Positions 45,120 to 58,034 of a stretch of DNA of 64,000 bases are shown piece by piece; the stretch's first letter is position 1; every line of letters starts with the position of its first letter. The position numbers were made by a program, and so were the translations under genes. The notes beneath the pieces are model-generated. The model was given only the letters and a program-made list of their open reading frames with translations. It was not told where the DNA came from and made no database searches. The DNA is taken from positions 151,783,446 through 151,847,445 of the forward strand of contig OU015499.1 in the NCBI GenBank assembly GCA_907164885.2, given 5' to 3'. This DNA is from Dolomedes plantarius. Taxonomy: Eukaryota > Arthropoda > Arachnida > Araneae > Dolomedidae.

Positions 45120-46304
45120 TGGCGAGCGAATTTGTTTACTTTCACTGACTGTTAGTCAGTAGACCAAAAAAGGGGAGTGTTTGTTTTGATTTTTTTTTGC
45201 GGGTTTCGAGTCACACAGCTGATAGGACAGGAGATTTGTTGTTGTTTTTCGCTATTTTGTATATTTTTTTGTGCATTTCATGTTTTGTTGCCACACGCTA
45301 TTGTGTATGTGCAGTGCATATTACATGCTAATTTGGGTCAGTTTTGCCGAATGTAAGCTTCTAACTTATTCTTTTTGCCATTGCGTTACCCCCGACCAAT
45401 AGGCAGTAAATTTTAAACTGTTTCGAATATGTCCGGGGTCAGCTAGGACTTGACTTCTGCCAATCACAAATTCCCAGGAGCCATCCTTTTCCTGATGTCT
45501 ACCGGCCTAAACTCAAGAGATGCCATTGTAACAGGTCTAGCTACCCCAAATATTGTAAGGCAAAGCATGCGTGCCAGGTCTTCCGTTGCATGTAACAGTG
45601 TCTACCCGAATTTTGTCCACTCTTGTGCCCTGGGGGAAGGGCTTTGTCACCCATATTTATGTAGTGTCATGTGTTGCAGTTTAACTGACACTACATAAGG
45701 GTCCATCTCTCCGCACTATTCCTTGAGGCGAAGGTGCTGGAGGAATGGGTTTTACTTGAAGTTTTTTGTATTAAAAGCATTGGCAACAGAAACTGACCCA
45801 CCATTTTTTTTATTCTCTTTAAACACCGTGTGGTAAAATAATGTCTGTATTATCAAAGTTTAGATTTTGTTTTGTATCAACCAAGTATTAGTGTCAGTAT
45901 ATCTCAGGCACAGTTTGACATTTTCCAAAGGTGCCCAATATTACTATGTGAAGTAGCATTTAAGTGTAACTTTCCGTATTTCCCTCGTGTGAAGGGACTG
46001 GTTTTCTTGCATTTTTTTTTATTGCCTTTGGCTGTGTTTTGTAAATTGAGGTCGTCTATCCTGTAAATTTAGGGATAGGCCTTACATGGACGCATGATGG
46101 GTCTGTAGGGGCTAGCATTCAGGAACTGTTTACTCCTGTATGAGGGCAAATGGGTTGTCAGCTTCAGGGTGACAGATCCTGGGGGCTACTCCACTCTTTT
46201 AACTTTCTTCGGATAGACGCCCTCAATCAGTATAAACGCCATAAACTATGGAGGAGGAAAATTTTCTCTCTGCGTTCAAAAATTTTGTCGAACAAGGGGG
46301 ATAT

Positions 46305-47737
46305 TATTGTAATTAAGTATCTCGGATATTATTGCAATTAAGTGTCTCAGGAGGTAGATGAATTATTAAGAAGTGAAATTAGGTGTAAATGTACGTATTT
46401 AAATTGATCTATTGTAAGGTGGTGGCAAATTAATTTAGGTGGTTTGGCAAACTGTTTTTAAAATAGAAAATCTTAATAAACGTAAGCCAGTCTTTAAAGC
46501 TTTAACTCTCTTGCCTAGTAACGGTGAACCTTTCTTTGTCTTATCTTTATCCTTCTTTCGGTACACCAGTAATTGGATACGTTGTTGGGTGCCATTTCTC
46601 GAACGGCGGCTCTTGTTTTCCCAAAGGGAGGAGGAGGCGGCTTGAAAATCCCAGGCCCCTGGAATGTTAAGCGATGTTCCAGCCGTCCGTCCCTACCATT
46701 CTCTGTAGCGGAGGGATACGTAAGGCGGTGAGCTCCAATAACTCCGTGTGAGTTTTGCGCCTTTATAGAAACCCAGTTTTGGGAATTTTTACAGCAAAAA
46801 TAAGTTGAGTCTCGGCATGCTGAAGGTAATGCATAACCTTTCAGGCATGTACAGGCCATTCCCTAAGGCACAGCTACGGCGCGGCAAGGAACTACATTTC
46901 GGCCGCGGAGAACAGAGGCAGAAGAGACGCCGTGAGTGGAGTGCGGAGGCCTAGGCTGGCGGATGCTCGGCTGATGTGAGAGAACACTCTTCCCCCGCTG
47001 GCAGTAACCTATAGGAGACTTTTTCATGCTCCGGCGCTCTCCGTAAGACACCCGGCCTACTTTTGATTGAAGGAATGGAAGAGCCCTGGGACTATGGAAC
47101 AATGCGCAGCCCCTGCTGACCATCCCATGCTGTAAAAGACTTTCCATCCGGGGTACCCCTCGATTGCTTTCTGCTTTACTATGCCTTTACTTCCTATTTC
47201 CCCTCTATTTTAATTTTCAGCCCTTATGACGCGAGGTAACGCAAGTTTTATTTTATTTTATTTTTTTTAGTCCATTTTAAAGAAATTTTATTTAAGGAGC
47301 TCCACATGTAGGTTTAAGTTTTTTTTTGGTTTGCCAACCACCATGTAAAGAAATGACAATCCTTTTTATATGTGAATTTATCCCATTCATTAAGTGCCAG
47401 GGAGATGTGCTCCCTCTTTGTGTTGGCATAAAAGATTGTGTTATGGTAAAGCTCCCTTACCTTGTAAATAAACCAGGAGCAGATGTAAGTCATCTAAATA
47501 TGTTAATCTTTTAATAAACTAGTTCTTGCCTCAATATCCTTTGTCTTAGTCCAATTTTCTGAGTTGAGTGTTACTTGGAAGTGAATTTTATTTCAACTAT
47601 CATGAAGTTATTTTATTTCTGGAATTTTATTTCTGTAATATAGTTAATTTTGCTAACCTAAAAATCTATACGATCCGGGTAAATTAAAGATTCAGCAAGT
47701 GGTATCGTTACAACAAAAAGCAACTACATTTATAACA
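46305..47737 (+). repeat. LTR 3
   Basis: Type B at both diagnostic sites (G 46831, A 47405). Confidence 0.9.
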
Positions 47738-48162
47738 ATGGTACCGTGCCCTCTCTGGGTTTTGGCACAATGCGACGTTGGCTCGCGAAAATTAATTTAA
47801 TTAAAGGAGGCAAGAACTTTAATATGAAAACAATTAATGAGCATGTAGTGTGCCAAAGTTTATAAAAATGGTATAAAGTGCATTTATGTGTATTTTGGGG
47901 GAGTGTATAATTATATGTGAGTAAATGTATTATATATATTAATGTTGTATAATTACAAATCTATACTGTGTACGCGAAAATTTTGGGGGATTTTTATAAA
48001 TGCATGTTCGGGAATATGTTTTAAGTGAGTATTTGCTGTGTAATAATGCTTATTCTGTGTACGCGAAAATTATTTTGCGGGAAGTATTTAACGTATTGAG
48101 GAGTGCCAAAATAACTAGGATTCCCAGTTTTAGTAGTGAAATTTTTTTTTACATTCTTCATC

Positions 48163-48891
48163 ATGCCTAACTCTCGCTGCCCAGACGCGTTTGATGCTAG
48201 TACGTTGGCTGAAGCAATAAGTGAAGATGAAGCGCAGCAGGCTTTGCGCGCTATCACTTTTCAGCGTAGGGACCTTTTGCTGAACCATTTAGATCAGATT
48301 CCCACTTTTACGGGAGCGGACCCGCATTTACGTTTTGAACGTTTTAAAGCCAAAGTGGAGGAAATTGCTGAATTTTTGCAGTGGTCCCCCGAGGACAAAT
48401 TTTTTGCTGTTCGCCAACGTCTCGCCGGTCAGGCTCAAACCATTTATTCAAATTTCCGCGAAGAGATAAATTCAGTCGACGACCTATTTAAAATCTTAGA
48501 GGAGAGGTTCCGTACAGAAAAAGACCCGGCAGCCCTTTTGACTGATTTTTGGGCGTTTAAACAGGAAAAACAGGAGACTGAGCGATCAGCTGTTTGCGAC
48601 GGCCCAGATAACGATCAGAGGGGAGAAGTGAGTGTCGCCCCGTTACCCAGGGTTCCCAAACACAAAACCCGTTTTTTCATAAACACGGCTAGAAAGGGAG
48701 GAGTGAGAAGACAAGCGATTAGTGCTAGTACACAACAGTCACCCGTGCCGCGGGTTAGTCACGCGGGCAGAATTAATGATTCGGGGGGAGCTCAGCAACA
48801 GGCAGTCCGAAGTGCCCGCTGGAAAAATTTGCCGAGGTCATCTATTCTAACTCGAGCTCAAGCGCGAAGGGGAGTGTCACACAGAACTTAG
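48163..48891 (+). CDS. Gag-like protein, unit 3 (242 aa)
   Basis: Identical in translation to units 1 and 2. The interior spans 47738-50076. Confidence 0.85.
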   Translation: MPNSRCPDAFDASTLAEAISEDEAQQALRAITFQRRDLLLNHLDQIPTFTGADPHLRFERFKAKVEEIAEFLQWSPEDKFFAVRQRLAGQAQTIYSNFREEINSVDDLFKILEERFRTEKDPAALLTDFWAFKQEKQETERSAVCDGPDNDQRGEVSVAPLPRVPKHKTRFFINTARKGGVRRQAISASTQQSPVPRVSHAGRINDSGGAQQQAVRSARWKNLPRSSILTRAQARRGVSHRT

Positions 48892-50076
48892 TGGCGAGCG
48901 AATTTGTTTACTTTCACTGACTGTTAGTCAGTAGACCAAAAAAGGGGAGTGTTTGTTTTGATTTTTTTTTGCGGGTTTCGAGTCACACAGCTGATAGGAC
49001 AGGAGATTTGTTGTTGTTTTTCGCTATTTTGTATATTTTTTTGTGCATTTCATGTTTTGTTGCCACACGCTATTGTGTATGTGCAGTGCATATTACATGC
49101 TAATTTGGGTCAGTTTTGCCGAATGTAAGCTTCTAACTTATTCTTTTTGCCATTGCGTTACCCCCGACCAATAGGCAGTAAATTTTAAACTGTTTCGAAT
49201 ATGTCCGGGGTCAGCTAGGACTTGACTTCTGCCAATCACAAATTCCCAGGAGCCATCCTTTTCCTGATGTCTACCGGCCTAAACTCAAGAGATGCCATTG
49301 TAACAGGTCTAGCTACCCCAAATATTGTAAGGCAAAGCATGCGTGCCAGGTCTTCCGTTGCATGTAACAGTGTCTACCCGAATTTTGTCCACTCTTGTGC
49401 CCTGGGGGAAGGGCTTTGTCACCCATATTTATGTAGTGTCATGTGTTGCAGTTTAACTGACACTACATAAGGGTCCATCTCTCCGCACTATTCCTTGAGG
49501 CGAAGGTGCTGGAGGAATGGGTTTTACTTGAAGTTTTTTGTATTAAAAGCATTGGCAACAGAAACTGACCCACCATTTTTTTTATTCTCTTTAAACACCG
49601 TGTGGTAAAATAATGTCTGTATTATCAAAGTTTAGATTTTGTTTTGTATCAACCAAGTATTAGTGTCAGTATATCTCAGGCACAGTTTGACATTTTCCAA
49701 AGGTGCCCAATATTACTATGTGAAGTAGCATTTAAGTGTAACTTTCCGTATTTCCCTCGTGTGAAGGGACTGGTTTTCTTGCATTTTTTTTTATTGCCTT
49801 TGGCTGTGTTTTGTAAATTGAGGTCGTCTATCCTGTAAATTTAGGGATAGGCCTTACATGGACGCATGATGGGTCTGTAGGGGCTAGCATTCAGGAACTG
49901 TTTACTCCTGTATGAGGGCAAATGGGTTGTCAGCTTCAGGGTGACAGATCCTGGGGGCTACTCCACTCTTTTAACTTTCTTCGGATAGACGCCCTCAATC
50001 AGTATAAACGCCATAAACTATGGAGGAGGAAAATTTTCTCTCTGCGTTCAAAAATTTTGTCGAACAAGGGGGATAT

Positions 50077-51509
50077 TATTGTAATTAAGTATCTCGGATA
50101 TTATTGCAATTAAGTGTCTCAGGAGGTAGATGAATTATTAAGAAGTGAAATTAGGTGTAAATGTACGTATTTAAATTGATCTATTGTAAGGTGGTGGCAA
50201 ATTAATTTAGGTGGTTTGGCAAACTGTTTTTAAAATAGAAAATCTTAATAAACGTAAGCCAGTCTTTAAAGCTTTAACTCTCTTGCCTAGTAACGGTGAA
50301 CCTTTCTTTGTCTTATCTTTATCCTTCTTTCGGTACACCAGTAATTGGATACGTTGTTGGGTGCCATTTCTCGAACGGCGGCTCTTGTTTTCCCAAAGGG
50401 AGGAGGAGGCGGCTTGAAAATCCCAGGCCCCTGGAATGTTAAGCGATGTTCCAGCCGTCCGTCCCTACCATTCTCTGTAGCGGAGGGATACGTAAGGCGG
50501 TGAGCTCCAATAACTCCGTGTGAGTTTTGCGCCTTTATAGAAACCCAGTTTTGGGAATTTTTACAGCAAAAATAAGTTGAGTCTCGGCATGCTGAAGGTA
50601 ATACATAACCTTTCAGGCATGTACAGGCCATTCCCTAAGGCACAGCTACGGCGCGGCAAGGAACTACATTTCGGCCGCGGAGAACAGAGGCAGAAGAGAC
50701 GCCGTGAGTGGAGTGCGGAGGCCTAGGCTGGCGGATGCTCGGCTGATGTGAGAGAACACTCTTCCCCCGCTGGCAGTAACCTATAGGAGACTTCTTCATG
50801 CTCCGGCGCTCTCCGTAAGACACCCGGCCTACTTTTGATTGAAGGAATGGAAGAGCCCTGGGACTATGGAACAATGCGCAGCCCCTGCTGACCATCCCAT
50901 GCTGTAAAAGACTTTCCATCCGGGGTACCCCTCGATTGCTTTCTGCTTTACTATGCCTTTACTTCCTATTTCCCCTCTATTTTAATTTTCAGCCCTTATG
51001 ACGCGAGGTAACGCAAGTTTTATTTTATTTTATTTTTTTTAGTCCATTTTAAAGAAATTTTATTTAAGGAGCTCCACATGTAGGTTTAAGTTTTTTTTTG
51101 GTTTGCCAACCACCATGTAAAGAAATGACAATCCTTTTTATATGTGAATTTATCCCATTCATTAAGTGCCAGGGAGTTGTGCTCCCTCTTTGTGTTGGCA
51201 TAAAAGATTGTGTTATGGTAAAGCTCCCTTACCTTGTAAATAAACCAGGAGCAGATGTAAGTCATCTAAATATGTTAATCTTTTAATAAACTAGTTCTTG
51301 CCTCAATATCCTTTGTCTTAGTCCAATTTTCTGAGTTGAGTGTTACTTGGAAGTGAATTTTATTTCAACTATCATGAAGTTATTTTATTTCTGGAATTTT
51401 ATTTCTGTAATATAATTAATTTTGCTAACCTAAAAATCTATACGATCCGGGTAAATTAAAGATTCAGCAAGTGGTATCGTTACAACAAAAAGCAACTACA
51501 TTTATAACA
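50077..51509 (+). repeat. LTR 4
   Basis: Type A at both diagnostic sites (A 50603, T 51177), like LTR 1. It has private changes: TTCTTC for TTTTTC near 50793 and TAATATAATTAAT near 51412. Confidence 0.9.
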
Positions 51510-51934
51510 ATGGTACCGTGCCCTCTCTGGGTTTTGGCACAATGCGACGTTGGCTCGCGAAAATTAATTTAATTAAAGGAGGCAAGAACTTTAATATGAA
51601 AACAATTAATGAGCATGTAGTGTGCCAAAGTTTATAAAAATGGTATAAAGTGCATTTATGTGTATTTTGGGGGAGTGTATAATTATATGTGAGTAAATGT
51701 ATTATATATATTAATGTTGTATAATTACAAATCTATACTGTGTACGTGAAAATTTTGGGGGATTTTTATAAATGCATGTTCGGGAATATGTTTTAAGTGA
51801 GTATTTGCTGTGTAATAATGCTTATTCTGTGTACGCGAAAATTATTTTGCGGGAAGTATTTAACGTATTGAGGAGTGCCAAAATAACTAGGATTCCCAGT
51901 TTTAGTAGTGAAATTTTTTTTTACATTCTTCATC

Positions 51935-52465
51935 ATGCCTAACTCTCGCTGCCCAGACGCGTTTGATGCTAGTACGTTGGCTGAAGCAATAAGTGAAGAT
52001 GAAGCGCAGCAGGCTTTGCGCGCTATCACTTTTCAGCGTAGGGACCTTTTGCTGAACCATTTAGATCAGATTCCCACTTTTACGGGAGCGGACCCGCATT
52101 TACGTTTTGAACGTTTTAAAGCCAAAGTGGAGGAAATTGCTGAATTTTTGCAGTGGTCCCCCGAGGACAAATTTTTTGCTGTTCGCCAACGTCTCGCCGG
52201 TCAGGCTCAAACCATTTATTCAAATTTCCGCGAAGAGATAAATTCAGTCGACGACCTATTTAAAATCTTAGAGGAGAGGTTCCGTACAGAAAAAGACCCG
52301 GCAGCCCTTTTGACTGATTTTTGGGCGTTTAAACAGGAAAAACAGGAGACTGAGCGATCAGCTGTTTGCGACGGCCCAGATAACGATCAGAGGGGAGAAG
52401 TGAGTGTCGCCCCGTTACCCAGGGTTCCCAAACACAAAACCCGTTTTTTTCATAAACACGGCTAG
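51935..52465 (+). pseudogene. Gag-like gene, unit 4, frameshifted
   Basis: One extra T in the T-run near 52445 shifts the frame after KTRFFHKHG, and the protein stops at residue 176. The capsid-like core is intact but the basic tail is lost. This insertion also makes unit 4 one base longer (3773 bp). The interior spans 51510-53849. Confidence 0.88.
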
Positions 52466-53849
52466 AAAGGGAGGAGTGAGAAGACAAGCGATTAGTGCTA
52501 GTACACAACAGTCACCCGTGCCGCGGGTTAGTCACGCGGGCAGAATTAATGATTCGGGGGGAGCTCAGCAACAGGCAGTCCGAAGTGCCCGCTGGAAAAA
52601 TTTGCCGAGGTCATCTATTCTAACTCGAGCTCAAGCGCGAAGGGGAGTGTCACACAGAACTTAGTGGCGAGCGAATTTGTTTACTTTCACTGACTGTTAG
52701 TCAGTAGACCAAAAAAGGGGAGTGTTTGTTTTGATTTTTTTTTGCGGGTTTCGAGTCACACAGCTGATAGGACAGGAGATTTGTTGTTGTTTTTCGCTAT
52801 TTTGTATATTTTTTTGTGCATTTCATGTTTTGTTGCCACACGCTATTGTGTATGTGCAGTGCATATTACATGCTAATTTGGGTCAGTTTTGCCGAATGTA
52901 AGCTTCTAACTTATTCTTTTTGCCATTGCGTTACCCCCGACCAATAGGCAGTAAATTTTAAACTGTTTCGAATATGTCCGGGGTCAGCTAGGACTTGACT
53001 TCTGCCAATCACAAATTCCCAGGAGCCATCCTTTTCCTGATGTCTACCGGCCTAAACTCAAGAGATGCCATTGTAACAGGTCTAGCTACCCCAAATATTG
53101 TAAGGCAAAGCATGCGTGCCAGGTCTTCCGTTGCATGTAACAGTGTCTACCCGAATTTTGTCCACTCTTGTGCCCTGGGGGAAGGGCTTTGTCACCCATA
53201 TTTATGTAGTGTCATGTGTTGCAGTTTAACTGACACTACATAAGGGTCCATCTCTCCGCACTATTCCTTGAGGCGAAGGTGCTGGAGGAATGGGTTTTAC
53301 TTGAAGTTTTTTGTATTAAAAGCATTGGCAACAGAAACTGACCCACCATTTTTTTTATTCTCTTTAAACACCGTGTGGTAAAATAATGTCTGTATTATCA
53401 AAGTTTAGATTTTGTTTTGTATCAACCAAGTATTAGTGTCAGTATATCTCAGGCACAGTTTGACATTTTCCAAAGGTGCCCAATATTACTATGTGAAGTA
53501 GCATTTAAGTGTAACTTTCCGTATTTCCCTCGTGTGAAGGGACTGGTTTTCTTGCATTTTTTTTTATTGCCTTTGGCTGTGTTTTGTAAATTGAGGTCGT
53601 CTATCCTGTAAATTTAGGGATAGGCCTTACATGGACGCATGATGGGTCTGTAGGGGCTAGCATTCAGGAACTGTTTACTCCTGTATGAGGGCAAATGGGT
53701 TGTCAGCTTCAGGGTGACAGATCCTGGGGGCTACTCCACTCTTTTAACTTTCTTCGGATAGACGCCCTCAATCAGTATAAACGCCATAAACTATGGAGGA
53801 GGAAAATTTTCTCTCTGCGTTCAAAAATTTTGTCGAACAAGGGGGATAT

Positions 53850-55283
53850 TATTGTAATTAAGTATCTCGGATATTATTGCAATTAAGTGTCTCAGGAGGT
53901 AGATGAATTATTAAGAAGTGAAATTAGGTGTAAATGTACGTATTTAAATTGATCTATTGTAAGGTGGTGGCAAATTAATTTAGGTGGTTTGGCAAACTGT
54001 TTTTAAAATAGAAAATCTTAATAAACGTAAGCCAGTCTTTAAAGCTTTAACTCTCTTGCCTAGTAACGGTGAACCTTTCTTTGTCTTATCTTTATCCTTC
54101 TTTCGGTACACCAGTAATTGGATACGTTGTTGGGTGCCATTTCTCGAACGGCGGCTCTTGTTTTCCCAAAGGGAGGAGGAGGCGGCTTGAAAATCCCAGG
54201 CCCCTGGAATGTTAAGCGATGTTCCAGCCGTCCGTCCCTACCATTCTCTGTAGCGGAGGGATACGTAAGGCGGTGAGCTCCAATAACTCCGTGTGAGTTT
54301 TGCGCCTTTATAGAAACCCAGTTTTGGGAATTTTTACAGCAAAAATAAGTTGAGTCTCGGCATGCTGAAGGTAATGCATAACCTTTCAGGCATGTACAGG
54401 CCATTCCCTAAGGCACAGCTACGGCGCGGCAAGGAACTACATTTCGGCCGCGGAGAACAGAGGCAGAAGAGACGCCGTGAGTGGAGTGCGGAGGCCTAGG
54501 CTGGCGGATGCTCGGCTGATGTGAGAGAACACTCTTCCCCCGCTGGCAGTAACCTATAGGAGACTTTTTCATGCTCCGGCGCTCTCCGTAAGACACCCGG
54601 CCTACTTTTGATTGAAGGAATGGAAGAGCCCTGGGACTATGGAACAATGCGCAGCCCCTGCTGACCATCCCATGCTGTAAAAGACTTTCCATCCGGGGTA
54701 CCCCTCGATTGCTTTCTGCTTTACTATGCCTTTACTTCCTATTTCCCCTCTATTTTAATTTTCAGCCCTTATGACGCGAGGTAATGCAAGTTTTATTTTA
54801 TTTTATTTTTTTTAAGTCCATTTTAAAGAAATTTTATTTAAGGAGCTCCACATGTAGGTTTAAGTTTTTTTTTGGTTTGCCAACCACCATGTAAAGAAAT
54901 GACAATCCTTTTTATATGTGAATTTATCCCATTCATTAAGTGCCAGGGAGATGTGCTCCCTCTTTGTGTTGGCATAAAAGATTGTGTTATGGTAAAGCTC
55001 CCTTACCTTGTAAATAAACCAGGAGCAGATGTAAGTCATCTAAATATGTTAATCTTTTAATAAACTAGTTCTTGCCTCAATATCCTTTGTCTTAGTCCAA
55101 TTTTCTGAGTTGAGTGTTACTTGGAAGTGAATTTTATTTCAACTATCATGAAGTTATTTTATTTCTGGAATTTTATTTCTGTAATATAGTTAATTTTGCT
55201 AACCTAAAAATCTATACGATCCGGGTAAATTAAAGATTCAGCAAGTGGTATCGTTACAACAAAAAGCAACTACATTTATAACA
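53850..55283 (+). repeat. LTR 5, terminal
   Basis: Type B at both diagnostic sites (G 54376, A 54951). Private changes: GAGGTAATGC for GAGGTAACGC near 54780 and one extra A near 54812. It is followed directly by CAAA and unrelated sequence. Confidence 0.9.
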
Positions 55284-56053
55284 CAAACCTTATACACTGA
55301 AGAGTTCCCAAAATTTAAACATCTTGGTTTGAAGCAAGAAAGGGGTTTCAGTTTCAGAGAGCATATCGCCAATTATTTTTTGAGTCCATAACAAGCAAAA
55401 AACTCCACAAACCTCACCAAATAAAATCTCATGATATGAAATGCCTGCACATTTCAACTAAAATATCAAATACGTTTAAACTAAAACAATGTATTATCTC
55501 CCAGGTTACATAATATAAATTTTACTTCATATTTTGCTTCTTTTATGCTTGTAAAAATATAAAGAAACAATATTTATGTTTATTGTAATTATTTTATTTT
55601 ATCAGATTGAACTTATTCAAGCCTGGTTTGTTGTTCTATTGCAACTTAAAATGTTGTGTATTATAATGCAATAGGAACACATTTTTTTTCTGTACCATCA
55701 TTCTTTTTGCTTAATGATAATGTATGACAGTACTCCTAATATTTACATAGCATTTCTATGATTAACCCTCTTTTAATAAACATGATGTTATACATCAGTG
55801 CTATTAGTTCTAACAAGCCAGTGAACTGGACAAATTCAGATTGCATGGCACCTCCCTCAATAAAATTTTACTTTTCATATTCCTTTCATCATTTGCTTAG
55901 ATCCCTTTCTCAACATTCTTAACGTGATTAGGTGATTTTCTTTTTAGAGAATATAAGAATACATCAATAATTTAAAATGTTTTTGTAACAATGATTCTAA
56001 CAGGAAGAATACAGGTTTTGAACGACAGATTCCAAACCATTTAAACTTCCAAC
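55284..56053. other. AT-rich, no gene recognised
   Basis: No frame or repeat boundary was identified. Confidence 0.4.
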
Positions 56054-56055
56054 TA

Positions 56056-56576
56056 CACCCATACCTCGCTTTATGGCTTAGATACGTTCTGGAAAAGTTG
56101 GCCGTTAAGTGAAAAGCCGTAAAACAAATTAATTATTTTGATAGAATCCCATACAAATTTAACTGGATCTGTTCCAATTTTTTATAAATAATATAGTTTT
56201 TATAGTTCATAAAGCATTTTATTCTTTTTATTTTCTATAAAAATGGTTATTTCCTATAAAAATGCTTACATAAAAATAAAAGTCCAAAACAATGTAATAA
56301 TAAACAGAAATTTAAAAAATAAGCATATAAATGAGAACAAAAGAAATCATATGCACATATATATACATATAATAAAAAACATAAAATAAAATGTTTAAAA
56401 ACTGTTTTAATATGATGACGAACATTAACATGAAGAATCACTAAGCTATAATATGCTGCCATCATCACTTTCTACTGTTGTGGCCATATAACAAAACATT
56501 GTGGGCCGAAAATCGAAAGAGCGCCATAATTAAAAAAGATCCTTATAGTGAACTGCCGTATAGTGAGGTATAGGTG
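56056..56576. mobile_element. Tigger/pogo-like MITE, 521 bp
   Basis: The left end CACCCATACCTCGCTTTATGG and the right end, which reads CACCTATACCTCACTATACGG on the minus strand, are inverted repeats flanked by TA. The CATACCTCG-TTTAT pattern is typical of Tigger/pogo termini. There is no transposase. Confidence 0.7.
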
Positions 56577-56578
56577 TA

Positions 56579-57449
56579 TTTTTATTCTAAATTTTTGTTA
56601 TAATAGAAGTAAATTCTCTCTTAATACTTTTGATTCTGTTTATTCTTAATTCCTTGGACAATTAAAAGTCTGTTGAAGCAAATAATCATGACTTTAAATT
56701 AAATTTCATTAGAAAGACAATTTTCTGATGGCTACATCAGACAGTAGCTAGTCTTCAAAATTAGGTCCTGCATTTTCATATCCTGTAGTAGGCATGAGTA
56801 TTCACAGCTCCTTGGCTTTAAGCTGTATATCTAATGAGGGAATTAGGAGTTTTGGGGTCCTAGGAAAAATTTCCTTTGGAATTCCCCTACCGTTTCATTT
56901 CAAGGAATGAACAAAAATTTATCATCTATACGAAGTCACATTAATCATGTGTATTTACAGCTAACCAGAAAACATTGAAGAGTTCATACTATATTAATGT
57001 TTCATTTTAAAACAATAAACATCTAGATTTATAAGTTGAGAAAAACTTCACAGTTTTTATATTAAATTTAATTTACAAACTAAAAATACTATACATTGGT
57101 CCAATTTTCACTTTGTTATGTTGTAAATAAATTTCATCACAAATATTACTAATATTGTTTATTAGAACAATATTCAATAATTTTAATTTAAAAGGAAGTC
57201 AAACATTTTTAGGAAAATCCAATAACTCTAGGCCCTGTATTGATCTCAGTCAGTTTAGTCTTTGTGTTGCAAAAGATGACTGTTATGCTAAAATGTATAA
57301 CCTATTCTTTGGATTTATTATAGAATCTTAATGCTTGTATATTGAACAAAAGTAGAACATCCAGTAGGAAATTTTCCCTTTATTTTCAACAAATTAAACA
57401 ATTTTGCATTTTATTTAAAGCTCTGTTAGTATCTATTTATTATAAAGGC
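56579..57449. other. AT-rich, no gene recognised
   Basis: On the minus strand an AATAAA at about 57374-57379 may be the polyadenylation signal of the zinc-finger gene. Confidence 0.35.
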
Positions 57450-58034
57450 TTTCACTTCATATGCTTTATTTACATGCAGAATTTATGCACACAAAATCTT
57501 CTCTCACATACATTGCAGGTGAAGAATCTCTCCTGTATGGACACGGAGAAATCATTTTAAATCCCCCGAGCTCACAGGATCTCTTTTCACACATTCAGTG
57601 CAGGGTAAAGGTTTCTCTCCAGTATGGGTACGGAGATGTAATTTTAAATTCCCCAGCAGAGAAAATCTTTCTCACATACTGTGCAGGTAAAAGATTTCTC
57701 ACATCTTTGGATACGGAGATGTCTTTTTCAAACATCTAGCCTAGAATTTCTTTTCTCTTATACATTACAGGCAAAAGGTTTCTCTTCTGTATGAGTATGG
57801 AGATGTATTTTTAAATCCTCCTGAACAGAAAATCTTTTCTCACATACAGTCTAGGCAAAAGGTTTCTCTCCTGTATGGGTATGGAGATGTGTTGTTAAAT
57901 CCCCCTGTACAGAAATTCTTTTCTCCCAGACATTGCAGGTGAAAATTTCTCTCATATATGGACACACAGATGTATGTTTAAACAACTTTGTTCAGACTAT
58001 ATTTTCTCACAAACAGTGCAGGAAAAGATTTCTC
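57450..58034 (-). pseudogene. Decayed C-terminal zinc-finger tail
   Basis: Read on the minus strand after the stop at 58035, about six finger remnants with CATACAGGAGAGAAACC-type linkers follow, scattered over frames and interrupted by stops. They show the gene once encoded a longer finger array. Confidence 0.8.

Larger units (their letters stand above)
38761..55283 (+). mobile_element. Tandem LTR retrotransposon array: 5 LTRs, 4 gag-only interiors
   Basis: A 3772-bp unit recurs with near identity. The arrangement is LTR-interior-LTR-interior-LTR-interior-LTR-interior-LTR, so each inner LTR serves two units. CAAA directly precedes the first LTR (38757-38760) and directly follows the last (55284-55287), as expected for the 4-bp target duplication of one original insertion. 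Each interior has a primer-binding-site candidate, a gag-like gene and a polypurine tract, but no protease, reverse transcriptase, RNase H or integrase. It is therefore a gag-only, non-autonomous element resembling the TR-GAG class. Confidence 0.93.

Noticed and set aside
38761..55283. Independent adjacent insertions of four LTR elements
   Set aside because: Internal junctions share LTRs and lack target duplications. Only the outer ends carry CAAA.
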